DNA of 64,000 nucleotides, from positions 4,960,001 through 5,024,000 of the forward strand of contig OY759723.1 in assembly GCA_963662575.1 (NCBI GenBank). The letters run 5' to 3'. The position numbers and the translations under genes are program-made. The first letter of the stretch is position 1. Each line of letters opens with the position of its first letter. This stretch comes from Bin5 sp963662575 (GTDB lineage: Bacteria; Chloroflexota; Anaerolineae; Caldilineales; Caldilineaceae). The notes beneath the pieces were generated by a model. That model was not told the origin of the DNA, did no database searches, and saw only the letters and a list, made by a program, of their open reading frames with translations. Of the stretch, positions 53,873 to 62,427 are shown in pieces.

Positions 53873-54744
53873 TTTGCCCCGTACACTTGCCTTGTCAGTT
53901 CTCCCCATTCCGATATCGAGAGAGTTTGCGCGCGGCGGCTGGGATCGACGCCGGCGGCGTTCAGCCAGAGGTCGGCGTCCTCTTTTTTGCAGGCCAGACC
54001 GGCGCTGAGGCTGTTGCGCAGTTGTTTGCGGCGCTGCCCGAAACCGGCGCGTACGATGCGAAAGAATTGGGTAGGGTCCACATCGGGGACAGCGGGTTGC
54101 TCGTGCAGATCCAGGCGCACAACGCTGCTGTCGACTTTGGGCCGTGGCAGAAAGGCGCCGGCGGGTACAACGTGCAGGGCGTGCGGGCGGGCGTAGAATT
54201 GGACGCCGACAGCCAGCAAAGACATGTCGCCGGGCTGCGCGATCATGCGCTGGGCCACCTCGCGTTGCACCAGAACGACTGCCAGGGTGGGCCGGACGTC
54301 GGCGCGCTCCAGAATGTGGCGCAGAGCAGCGCTCGTGATGTAGTAAGGGAGATTGGCGACTACTTTATATTCTGTGGCGTCGGAGGCGGCGCCGGTTTCT
54401 GCGGGCAGTTGCGCCTGAATGAGTTCGGCGGGACTTAGATCCAGAATGTCGCCGTGAACAAAGGAAACGTGGGGTTGGTCGGCGAACTGCTCACGCAGGA
54501 TTGGAATCAGCCTCTGATCCAGTTCGACGGCCACGACGCGGCCGGCGCGTTCAGCCAGTAGATGGGTCAGGGCGCCGAGGCCGGGACCGATCTCCAGCAC
54601 TGTGTCTTCTTTTGTGAGTTCGGCGGCATCGGCGATACGGGCCAGGTGGGCTGTATCGATGAGAAGGTTCTGGCCGAGGGACTTTTTCAGATTCAGATTG
54701 TGGCGGCGGATTGAATCGAGGGGGGAGGGGAAGTTCTTACTCAT
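53869..54744 (-). CDS. rsmA: 16S rRNA (adenine1518/1519-N6) dimethyltransferase
   Basis: Dimethylates two adjacent adenines of helix 45 in 16S rRNA. The 291-residue protein has KKSLGQNLLID at the start, the SAM motif LEIGPGLGALT and the target-base motif NLPYYITSA. C-terminal domain is complete. It overlaps lepA by 8 bases and the kinase-like gene by 4. Confidence 0.97.
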   Translation of the reverse strand: MSKNFPSPLDSIRRHNLNLKKSLGQNLLIDTAHLARIADAAELTKEDTVLEIGPGLGALTHLLAERAGRVVAVELDQRLIPILREQFADQPHVSFVHGDILDLSPAELIQAQLPAETGAASDATEYKVVANLPYYITSAALRHILERADVRPTLAVVLVQREVAQRMIAQPGDMSLLAVGVQFYARPHALHVVPAGAFLPRPKVDSSVVRLDLHEQPAVPDVDPTQFFRIVRAGFGQRRKQLRNSLSAGLACKKEDADLWLNAAGVDPSRRAQTLSISEWGELTRQVYGAK

Positions 54745-56551
54745 CCTCCAGACTCAGTACAGTCATGAAGGCCTCCTGCGGGATCTCGACGGCACCGACC
54801 ATTTTCATGCGCTTCTTGCCCGCTTTCTGGTTTTCGAGCAGTTTGCGCTTGCGGGTCACGTCGCCGCCGTAGCATTTGGAGAGTACGTCTTTGCGCACGG
54901 CTTTCACATTGGCGCGGCTGATCACTTTATTGCCGATAGCGGCCTGAATCGGCACCACGAATTGCTGGCGAGGGATTAAGTCCTTCATCTTACTCACCAT
55001 GCGCTGCCCTTTATAGAAGGCGTTGTCGCGATGGGTGATGATGCTGAGGGCGTCAACCGACTGGCCGTTGACGAGGACGTCGAGTTTCACCATGTCAGAT
55101 GCCTGATAGTCGTCCAGGCTGTAGTCCATGGAGGCATAACCGCGCGTGCGGGCTTTCAGCTCGTTATAGAAGTCGACAATGATTTCGGAGAGTGGAATCT
55201 GGAAGCTAAGTTCGACCCGCTTGGTATCCAACCACAACTGGTTCTTGACGCGGCCGCGCCGCTTTGTCACCATTTCCAGGATAGGGCCGATGTAGGTGGA
55301 GGGTGTGTAGATCTGAAGGCCGCACCAGGGCTCTTCGATCTGTTCGATCTCGCTGGCGTCGGGCAGATCGGCCGGGCTCTCGAGCAGGAACTCTTTGCCA
55401 TCGGTCGTGACCACACGGTAGGCCACAGAGGGCGCGGTGAATATGATATCAAGATCGTACTCCCGCTCCAACCGTTCCTGCACGATCTCCATGTGGAAGA
55501 GGCCGAGAAAGCCGAGGCGGAATCCGAACCCAAGGGCATGGCTGGTCTCTGGTTCGTAGGTGAGGGCGCCGTCGTTGAGATGCAGCTTTTCGAGGGCGTC
55601 ACGGAGATCGTGGTAGTCATCGGAGTCGGTGGGAAAGAGGCCGGCGAAGACCATGGGCAGCATCGGCTCGTAGCCGGGCAGCGGTTGCGGGGCCGGGTCG
55701 GAGGCGAGCGTAATCGTGTCGCCGACATCCAAATCCTGTACACTTTTGAGGCCGGTGGCGATATACCCTACTTCGCCGGCGGTCAGTTTCGAGGCTTTGA
55801 CCGGGGCGGGCGTAAGGACACCAATTTCGATCGGGTCGATGCGTTTGTTGCCGGAAATTGCCAGCAGGCTTGCCGGGGCGGTAATGGCGCCGTTCACAAC
55901 ACGCACGTAGGCCACGACACCCTTGTATGGGTCATAGTGGCAGTCGAAAATCAAAGCTTGCAGTTTTTCGCCGGCGTCGCCCTGCGGCGGCGGCACCTGC
56001 GAGACGATCTCTTCGAGCACCTCTTCAATGTTGAGACTGTCCTTAGCGCTGATGCGCAGCACATCTTCGGCGGGTATTGCCAGGAGATCCTCAATGTCCT
56101 GGGCGACCTCGTCGGGCACGGCCGACTGCAGATCGATCTTGTTAAGTACGGGGACGATGGTCAGGTCAAGTTCCATGGCGGCGAGGAGGTGGGCTACGGT
56201 CTGGGCTTGAATGCCCTGGGAGGCATCAACTACAAGGACGGCGCCCTCACATGCCTGCAGAGCGCGCTTGACCTCGTAGGTGAAGTCAACGTGACCGGGG
56301 GTATCGATCAGGTTCATTTCAAAGTCTTGGGGCGGCTCGCCATCTGGTTGGCGGCGATAGATCATGCGTACCGCGCTGGCCTTGATAGTGACGCCCTTTT
56401 CCCGTTCCAGGTCCATCGAGTCGAGCAGTTGCTCCTTCATCTCTCGCTCGGTGACGGTCCCGGTATGTTGAATGAGGCGGTCGGCGAGCGTGCTCTTGCC
56501 GTGATCGATGTGTGCAATTATGCAGAAGTTGCGAATTTGGTCCAGATTCAT
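54737..56551 (-). CDS. lepA: Elongation factor 4 (LepA)
   Basis: A ribosomal GTPase that promotes back-translocation. The 604-residue protein has AHIDHGKSTLADRL (G1), DTPGHVDF (G3), LNKIDL (G4), EF-G-like domains II, III and V, and the LepA-specific C-terminal domain with QAAIGNKVISRANVKAVRKD. Start at ATG 56551, which matches the standard N-terminus MNLDQIRNFCI; the frame extends to 56632. Confidence 0.98.
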   Translation of the reverse strand: MNLDQIRNFCIIAHIDHGKSTLADRLIQHTGTVTEREMKEQLLDSMDLEREKGVTIKASAVRMIYRRQPDGEPPQDFEMNLIDTPGHVDFTYEVKRALQACEGAVLVVDASQGIQAQTVAHLLAAMELDLTIVPVLNKIDLQSAVPDEVAQDIEDLLAIPAEDVLRISAKDSLNIEEVLEEIVSQVPPPQGDAGEKLQALIFDCHYDPYKGVVAYVRVVNGAITAPASLLAISGNKRIDPIEIGVLTPAPVKASKLTAGEVGYIATGLKSVQDLDVGDTITLASDPAPQPLPGYEPMLPMVFAGLFPTDSDDYHDLRDALEKLHLNDGALTYEPETSHALGFGFRLGFLGLFHMEIVQERLEREYDLDIIFTAPSVAYRVVTTDGKEFLLESPADLPDASEIEQIEEPWCGLQIYTPSTYIGPILEMVTKRRGRVKNQLWLDTKRVELSFQIPLSEIIVDFYNELKARTRGYASMDYSLDDYQASDMVKLDVLVNGQSVDALSIITHRDNAFYKGQRMVSKMKDLIPRQQFVVPIQAAIGNKVISRANVKAVRKDVLSKCYGGDVTRKRKLLENQKAGKKRMKMVGAVEIPQEAFMTVLSLEDE

Positions 56552-56676
56552 AGGATTGGCGGCATTGGATGCCGGGAAATGTTTGTAGTGGTCGCGGAAA
56601 TAGTATACTACAGCAGCGGCCGGCGCCTGCACTTAGGTTCTGTCGTCATTTCGCCGGCACGGACAGAGAGGAAACC

Positions 56677-57495
56677 GTGTATCCATCGCTACCATTAGGG
56701 CCGCTTTCGCTACCAACGGCCCAGATACTGGCCATCGTCGCTGCCTGGTTTGGCTTGTCGGTGATGGTACGGGCAGGCAAGCGTTTGCAATTGAACCCGG
56801 ATATGATCTGGAACCTGGGTACAATTGCGCTGGCGGCGGCTGTCATTGTAGCCCGGCTGGCCCATGCAGTCCAGTTCTGGGGTGTCTATCGCGCGGAGCC
56901 GCTGCTGCTGGTCAGTATCCGTCCCGGCGGGCTGATGCTATGGCCGGGCGTTATTGGCGGGTTGGTTGCGGCCTATTGGTACCTGATCCGCGGAGAAGTC
57001 GATCCAAGGCCGGTCGGGGTTGCGGCGGTGTTCGGCCTGCTGGCAGGCGGCGCGGTGCTGGAGCTATCGGGTTTTCTGACCGGGGCGACGCTAGGCACTG
57101 CGGGTGTGCCGCCAGTCGGGCTATATTCGGCGCTGTCCTGGTTTGGCGGTGCCGCCGATGCGCAGTTGATCGAGAGTGGCGCGCTTCGTCATCCTGTCGC
57201 ACTGTACCGGGCGACGGGGATGATGCTGATCGTTGGCGTCTTTTTGCTGTGGGGGAAGTGGCGCAGACCGGGCCGGCTGGCGGGCCAGGCAGTTTTTGCG
57301 CTGGCAATGCTGCGGCTGCTGGCAGACGGGTTCGCGGCAGACACGCGGCTGCTGGGTCCCTTGCGACTCTCCCAGCTGGCGGCGCTTATTGCGGCACTGG
57401 GGCTGGCACTTTTGCTGGCACAGACAAGGAACGGCACCGGTCAACTGCAATTGGCTGGCGAACAGGAGGACAGCGGCGGTTCGTCAGAAGTATAG
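56677..57495 (+). CDS. Lgt-like membrane protein without the GRxGNF active-site motif
   Basis: A 272-residue seven-helix protein resembling prolipoprotein diacylglyceryl transferase. Collinear blocks are SIRPGGLMLWPGVIGGLVAAY (where Lgt has FHGGLLGG), AVLELSGFLTGATLG (where Lgt has the essential GRxGNFxNGE) and RHPVALYRATGMM (Lgt HPxQLYE). The key Arg and Asn are absent and the His of HGG is replaced. Start at GTG 56677 with AGAGAGGAAA just before. It may be a divergent acyl/lipid-handling protein; lipoprotein modification is doubtful. Confidence 0.7.
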   Translation: MYPSLPLGPLSLPTAQILAIVAAWFGLSVMVRAGKRLQLNPDMIWNLGTIALAAAVIVARLAHAVQFWGVYRAEPLLLVSIRPGGLMLWPGVIGGLVAAYWYLIRGEVDPRPVGVAAVFGLLAGGAVLELSGFLTGATLGTAGVPPVGLYSALSWFGGAADAQLIESGALRHPVALYRATGMMLIVGVFLLWGKWRRPGRLAGQAVFALAMLRLLADGFAADTRLLGPLRLSQLAALIAALGLALLLAQTRNGTGQLQLAGEQEDSGGSSEV

Positions 57496-57592
57496 GCAGT
57501 GCAGTGGATCGTCGTTGTGCGATTGTACGGGCGCCTTCCTGAAGGGGAATGTGGCAGGCAGACTTTCGAAGGCGTCTGAAGCAAGCTGGTTG

Positions 57593-58231
57593 CTAGGGAA
57601 ACTGCTGAGTAACCAGGAGGATGCCAGATTCGATCGATATCTGTGCAGGAGAGGAGGCCAGAGTGTTGCTGACGCCGCGGGTGCTACCAAGGCGCAGAGT
57701 CGCGTTTTCCAGCGGGTACTCCAATCCCTGATAGGTAACTCCAGTTACTTCTTCGCTCAGCGCCACCGCGCTGACGTAACCACCGGTCGGCCCAGAAAGG
57801 GTTACTGACTGACGTCCCCGCAACACGCGCGCCAACTGGTCCCCCTCGGCGATGGTAAGAGGCACAGTCCAGTTATTTTGGGCCAGAATCAAGAGGTTGG
57901 CAATGGTCTGGTCGAGGCGGCCGCCTAGAGCGCCAAGCAGCAGGATTTCGATGGCGCCATCCCGCACAGCGCGCGCGATCGCGAGCTCCAGATCGGTGGC
58001 GTCCTTGGCGGCCGGATGTTGTTCAACGTCCGCGCCCTCTTTCTGCAGACGGGAAAGAAGGGCAGGGTCGATGCTGTCCAGGTCGCCGACGATCACAGCG
58101 GGCGACAGCCCAAGGATCTCCATGTGGCGCGCACCGCCATCGGCCGCGATGAGATAGTCATCTTCACGCAGCCAGCGCGGCACTGCGGCGTAGTCGGCGA
58201 TATCGCCATTGACGAAAACGACAGCCCGCAC
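57593..58231 (-). CDS. thiN: Thiamine pyrophosphokinase
   Basis: Transfers pyrophosphate from ATP to thiamine. The 212-residue protein has VVFVNGDIADYA, IAADGGARHMEILG and VIVGDLDSID, which form the substrate site, plus LELAIARAVRDG and LGALGGRLDQTIANL. Last gene in the unit with DUF456 and nnrE, 15 bases after DUF456. Confidence 0.95.
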   Translation of the reverse strand: MRAVVFVNGDIADYAAVPRWLREDDYLIAADGGARHMEILGLSPAVIVGDLDSIDPALLSRLQKEGADVEQHPAAKDATDLELAIARAVRDGAIEILLLGALGGRLDQTIANLLILAQNNWTVPLTIAEGDQLARVLRGRQSVTLSGPTGGYVSAVALSEEVTGVTYQGLEYPLENATLRLGSTRGVSNTLASSPAQISIESGILLVTQQFP

Positions 58232-58246
58232 GTCTCCTCCTCTTCT

Positions 58247-58834
58247 CTACAGGAAGGCCTGCCAGGCGAAGATCGAAAGCATCATAATGCTGACGATGAA
58301 CTCCACGGCCATGGCCATCAGGAAGCCGCCAACATAGCCCTTAACAGCCTGCGTAGCGGCGGCCTTATTCCTCTGTGAATCTGTCCCGGATTGACCTGTG
58401 AAGGCAGTGCCCTGAGCAGCTGACTGTCTGGAAGTAACCTGCGCGCGGCGGTACTCCATCAGCCACAGCGCCGATATTGAGCCAACGACTGCGCCGATAA
58501 AGGTGCCGACGACAGGGACACTCGAGAGCAGGATGGCACCGACCAAACCGCCAACGATCGACAGGGCAACCGAACGCCAGGCCGCGCCGGACCGGCGGCT
58601 ACTCAAGAAACTCAGTCCCAGATCAGCAGCCCAGGAGAAGATGGTCAGAACTGCCAGAATCAGTAGGGTCGGCCAACCAATACGGAGGAAGCCATCGGCC
58701 CAGGCCCAGACAAATGCGCCCAGCCAGATCAGAAGCGGTCCGGGCAGTACCGGTACCAGTGCGCCGACAATCCCCAAGAACATGAGAAGGTAGGCGGCCA
58801 GAAAGAACAGTGTCGAGAGTTCAATCATGCCCAT
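58247..58834 (-). CDS. DUF456 membrane protein
   Basis: A 195-residue protein with about five hydrophobic segments. LGIVGALVPVLPGPLLIWLG and VGAILLSSVPVVGTFIGAVVG are hallmarks of DUF456. Function unknown. A polar Gln/Ser/Thr loop (residues ~145-165) separates the last helix. Its ATG follows the nnrE stop directly. Confidence 0.9.
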   Translation of the reverse strand: MGMIELSTLFFLAAYLLMFLGIVGALVPVLPGPLLIWLGAFVWAWADGFLRIGWPTLLILAVLTIFSWAADLGLSFLSSRRSGAAWRSVALSIVGGLVGAILLSSVPVVGTFIGAVVGSISALWLMEYRRAQVTSRQSAAQGTAFTGQSGTDSQRNKAAATQAVKGYVGGFLMAMAVEFIVSIMMLSIFAWQAFL

Positions 58835-59593
58835 CTACTCCTCGACGAAAGCGCTGCCATCCTCAACCTGGAGCGGCAGAACTGTATCTATGGCGAAAAG
58901 AGGGGGGACATCCAGGTCCAATGATTCGTACAGAACCGGCGGCACTCCAATGTCGGCGAGAAGGAGTTGTCCGCAGGCCGCCTGCGCGGGCGGCTGCAAC
59001 AGGCCCCGTTTGGGAAGGGCCAGAGTCAGGGTGGCGGTTGCCGCAACACAGGGGACGGACGGCTGGCCGCTGTCAGTATCGAGGCCGCTGGGCGCGTCCA
59101 GGCTCAGGATTGGCGCAACGCTGCTGTTTGCCAGCTGGATCAGGTCGGCAGTGCGGCCGCGAGGGGATCCCGAGAGTCCGTAGCCGATAAGGGCGTCAAT
59201 GACCAGGTCGGCCGGGGGGAGTTCCCAGCCCTCTTCCGCCCAGGCGAGAGGGGCGTGCATCTTCTGCAGAATCGACAGCTGATCTTTCATTGGGCTCGGC
59301 GGCAAGTCGGCGGGCGAGTGCGGCAGAACGATTTGCACCCACGCGCCCCAGTTGAGGAGATGGCGTGCGGCGGCCAGCCCGCCGCCGCCGTTGTTGCCGC
59401 GGCCGGCCAACACGACGATGGGACGATCTTGCAACGGTTCCTCTTCATCGTCGAAAGAGAGGATACGTTTGGCCAGCAGGGCCAGGTTGCGCCCGGCGTT
59501 CTCCATCATCTGGAGCAGTTGAATGCCGTATTGCTCGACCATTAGCCGGTCGACTTCCCGCATCTGGTCGGTGGAGAGCGCGGGCAGGATCAC
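58835..59593 (-). CDS. nnrE: NAD(P)H-hydrate epimerase (YjeF N-terminal domain)
   Basis: Repairs damaged NAD(P)HX by epimerisation. The 252-residue protein contains the YjeF_N blocks MREVDRLMVEQYGI, LLQMMENAGRNLALLA, VVLAGRGNNGGGGLAAARHL and LSLDAPSGLDTDSG. No ADP-dependent dehydratase (NnrD) domain follows. GTG at 59593 forms a GTGA overlap with the upstream stop and fits the start of similarity; a frame to 59770 would lie inside the neighbour. Confidence 0.93.
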   Translation of the reverse strand: MILPALSTDQMREVDRLMVEQYGIQLLQMMENAGRNLALLAKRILSFDDEEEPLQDRPIVVLAGRGNNGGGGLAAARHLLNWGAWVQIVLPHSPADLPPSPMKDQLSILQKMHAPLAWAEEGWELPPADLVIDALIGYGLSGSPRGRTADLIQLANSSVAPILSLDAPSGLDTDSGQPSVPCVAATATLTLALPKRGLLQPPAQAACGQLLLADIGVPPVLYESLDLDVPPLFAIDTVLPLQVEDGSAFVEE

Positions 59594-60672
59594 GACGGTG
59601 ACACCGGCGTCGGCGGCGGCACAAGCAGGAAACTGAGCAGCCAGCAGATCACCACCGGAATGACGATGGTGCTGGTCCACATGTGGACTGACCAGGACGT
59701 CCCCGCGGTTGGCAGGAGGACGGCGTAGTAGCCGCCGTACAAGAGAAAAGGAATGGCCGGGGCGAGCCAACGCAGCGCGTTCGGGTTTGTGCTGGGCTTT
59801 GCCCGCCAGGCCAGATAGTCCAAGGTGAGGGCTGATACGCCCATGCCAAGGGCCGTCCAGATCATTAGCGGCCGCTCGTAGTCCACAATCGCGGCGCCAA
59901 AAATCGCCAGACCAAGGACGGCGGTGACGGCGCCCAGGGGCAGTCGCCAGCGGCGCAGCGCCAGCAGGAGAGGACCGGCAAGCGCGGCGGCGGTGAGTGT
60001 GGCTCCGAACATGCCGGCCACTTTGCCGACATCATTGTTGAAGTAGCTTTTTCCGGTCCCGTCGGCGGCGAGCTGTACCGTTACAGGGAAAGAGAACATC
60101 ATGAAGAAGGTGATGGCTGCCAGAAATATGCCAAGTGAAGCAATCGCGGGCGCCAGCAGGCGCCATCCGTCGTTTTCGTCCTGCCTCTGCCATGCCGCGC
60201 GTAGGGGGCCGGTAACGATGAGGCCGATGCCGAGTCCGAGGAGGATGTGGGTTGGGCTGAAGAGGGCCTCTATGCCTCTTTCCACGCCGAAGAGCAGGTG
60301 CCAGACCATGTCGCCGACGCCGCCGGCGGCGAAGATGAAGAGGCCGACCCCGGTAAGGCGATAGCCTGCGGGAATAGAAAGGGCAAACGAATATCCTCGC
60401 AACCGGTTGGTGATTGTTGCTGCGGAAAACGCAATTGCAACGAGCAGGAAACCGGCGTAGAAGAAGGCATGCCAGGGGGTGAAGAAGGACTGATCCACGC
60501 GCCCGTGATTGTGTGCCCAGCCGTCGAGGTACAACCCGCCGACGAAAACAGCGCTCAACAGGTTGACCAACCAGTCAAAACGCAGACCGGAAATAAGGTT
60601 TGCCTGCAGCTGTTCCGGTCGCGGTTTGGACGCGGTCTTGGCCACTGTACCTGACAGAATTGAGTCATTCAT
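59590..60672 (-). CDS. Multi-pass membrane protein of unknown function
   Basis: A 360-residue protein with about nine hydrophobic segments and no domain I recognise. Conserved-looking motifs are DGWAHNHGRVDQSFFTPWHA near the first helix, VGDMVWHLLFGVERGIEALF, SPTHILLG, and VHMWTSTIVIPVVICWL at the end. The His residues facing helices might bind metal or heme, but this is speculation. Start at ATG 60672, with GGAA about 8-11 bases upstream; a second ATG lies at 60681. Translationally coupled to nnrE by GTGA. Confidence 0.75.
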   Translation of the reverse strand: MNDSILSGTVAKTASKPRPEQLQANLISGLRFDWLVNLLSAVFVGGLYLDGWAHNHGRVDQSFFTPWHAFFYAGFLLVAIAFSAATITNRLRGYSFALSIPAGYRLTGVGLFIFAAGGVGDMVWHLLFGVERGIEALFSPTHILLGLGIGLIVTGPLRAAWQRQDENDGWRLLAPAIASLGIFLAAITFFMMFSFPVTVQLAADGTGKSYFNNDVGKVAGMFGATLTAAALAGPLLLALRRWRLPLGAVTAVLGLAIFGAAIVDYERPLMIWTALGMGVSALTLDYLAWRAKPSTNPNALRWLAPAIPFLLYGGYYAVLLPTAGTSWSVHMWTSTIVIPVVICWLLSFLLVPPPTPVSPS

Positions 60673-60968
60673 AATTGTCATTCCGATATTCAATACGGAT
60701 GGATCAAGTATCGGTTTCAGTGTAACCGAACTGCTGAGACGATCAAAGCGTGCCACTGTTATATGGGTGCATCCCAGATTTTTGGACAGCCGCTGACTGA
60801 ATCAAGAATGGTCAATTATCGTTTTTTTGTGACCCCATCCGTACAAGGAACTTGGAATGGGGAATGGATAGGACTGTTGTAGCACGATTTTCATGCCATC
60901 AGCCCTCTCTTTTTGCCATGCTTGACCAACCCTTCACCGCTGGCACCATTCGGGCTCTCTTCGAATCG

Positions 60969-61182
60969 TTGTTGGCTGGCGGCAGGCACTCTGCCAGGCA
61001 GGCGCACGGCTGCGAAGAAGGCACAGCGGTGAGTGAGGCATGCTTTTGGACGGGCGCGTTGCGGGGGGGGCACGCCCCGCACAAGGGAGGGCCGCGGGCC
61101 CGACCGCCAAAATACAAATGGAGAGGAGAGAGTAAACTTGCTGGCTCGTTTCGTTCAGGGCTGCGAATCAGTTGATGCTGAG
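60969..61182 (+). repeat. Dispersed structured repeat, copy D (most diverged)
   Basis: Left end TTGTTGGCTGGCGGCAGGCA, core at 61045-61110, right end AATCAGTTGATGCTGAG. Base changes in the core keep pairing: the second hairpin is GGGCC-GCG-GGCCC and the first stem reads GCGGGG/CCCCGC. Confidence 0.8.
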
Positions 61183-61340
61183 CAGGCACGATTTCGGCTA
61201 GCTTCACAGTGGGCCGCCAGCTTCCAGGATTGCCAAGGACTCTTCTTCCCTGCCGCTAATTATTCGACCCGAAAAAGTCGGTCGTACCATGGGCGCGTGG
61301 AGCCGTTTCGGTGAGGCAAACCTGGTGCTGGGCCGACTTC

Positions 61341-61370
61341 TTGACGAATCGAACGCGGCGGTGATATTCT
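61341..61370 (+). promoter_or_regulatory. Candidate promoter of nadC-nadA
   Basis: TTGACG at 61341-61346 and TATTCT at 61365-61370, spacer 18, 65 bases before the nadC ATG. Confidence 0.5.
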
Positions 61371-61434
61371 ACGCGGCGAAGTCCCATTCGATCGACAAAA
61401 GCGGCAATTTTAGCCACCCGCAGAGGTTGCGTGC

Positions 61435-62367
61435 ATGGACGAATTCCTGGAACGGGCCAGGCCGTCTGTTCTGATGGCACTGGAGGAGGATATAGGCGGC
61501 GGCGACGTAACGACTCTTGCGACAATTCCCGCTGAGACGCAGGCCAAAGGACAGTTCCTGGCGAAATCTTCGGGGATCATCGCTGGGTTGGATTTAGTTG
61601 CACTCGCCTACGGCTTACTTGAGAACGGACTTCAGGCGCCTGATCAGGAGAGGCCGTCTGCACAGGAAGGCGCAAGTGGAGACAGGACAACCGAAACGGA
61701 AGGAATGTCCGGTCAAATCGTTCAGTTCTGTAGGTGCGTAGAAGAGGGGAGTTGGGTGGACGCGGGAACCGTAGTTGCCAATGCGGCGGGGCCTGCACAG
61801 GTTCTACTGATGGCAGAAAGGGTAGCACTGAATTTCGTGCAGCGCATGTCGGGCATCGCCACGTTGACGCGGCGCTTTGTTGAGGCGGTGCAGGGCACTG
61901 GAGCCGTCATTTTGGACACGCGCAAGACGGCGCCGGGGCTGCGGCTGTTTGACAAGAGGGCGGTGGCGCTGGGTGGAGGGAGAAATCACCGCTTTGGGCT
62001 GTTCGACATGGCGCTCGTCAAGGACAATCATATTGCGGCGGCAGGGGGCATTTCGGCGGCTGTGCAGGGGATACGCGACGAATTCCAAGGGGTGGAAATT
62101 GAAGTTGAGGTCGCAGATCTGACACAGTTGCGAGAGGCGCTCTCGCTCGGCGTAGACCGCATTTTGCTTGACAACATGACGCCGGAACAGATCAGAGAGT
62201 CGGTTAAGGTGACTTCGGGCCGGACTTCGCTTGAAGCCTCCGGCGGCGTTAATTTGCAGAATATCGCGGCAATTGCTGCGAGCGGCGTAGATTTTATTTC
62301 TGTTGGGGCGCTGACCCACTCAGTCTCGGCGTTGGATATCAGTTTCGATTTGGAGATGGGTGGGTAG
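61435..62367 (+). CDS. nadC: Nicotinate-nucleotide pyrophosphorylase (carboxylating)
   Basis: Makes nicotinate mononucleotide from quinolinate and PRPP. The 310-residue protein has LEEDIGGGDVTT, LNFVQRMSGIATLT, LDTRKTAPGLR, KDNHIAAAGG, LDNMTPEQI and SVGALTHSVSALDIS. An insertion of about 25 polar residues (near 68-93, rich in Glu, Gln, Ser, Gly) interrupts the N-terminal domain; the usual length is about 280. First gene of the nad unit. Confidence 0.96.
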   Translation: MDEFLERARPSVLMALEEDIGGGDVTTLATIPAETQAKGQFLAKSSGIIAGLDLVALAYGLLENGLQAPDQERPSAQEGASGDRTTETEGMSGQIVQFCRCVEEGSWVDAGTVVANAAGPAQVLLMAERVALNFVQRMSGIATLTRRFVEAVQGTGAVILDTRKTAPGLRLFDKRAVALGGGRNHRFGLFDMALVKDNHIAAAGGISAAVQGIRDEFQGVEIEVEVADLTQLREALSLGVDRILLDNMTPEQIRESVKVTSGRTSLEASGGVNLQNIAAIAASGVDFISVGALTHSVSALDISFDLEMGG

Positions 62368-62427
62368 CGGTCCGATTAGGAAGACAGTTGCCATCTGCAG
62401 GACATAATTCTAAAGCACGAGGATGAA

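Larger units (their letters stand above)
60673..61434. other. Gene-free region with structured repeat copy D and nadC promoter
   Basis: About 760 bases between divergent units. It holds repeat copy D and a promoter candidate at 61341-61370. The inverted motif GACCCGAAAAAGTCGGTC near 61266 is a short hairpin. No gene supported. Confidence 0.6.

Noticed and set aside
55031..56698. 555-residue plus-strand open frame
   Set aside because: Lies entirely opposite lepA and has no family character; long antisense frames are expected in this GC-rich coding DNA.
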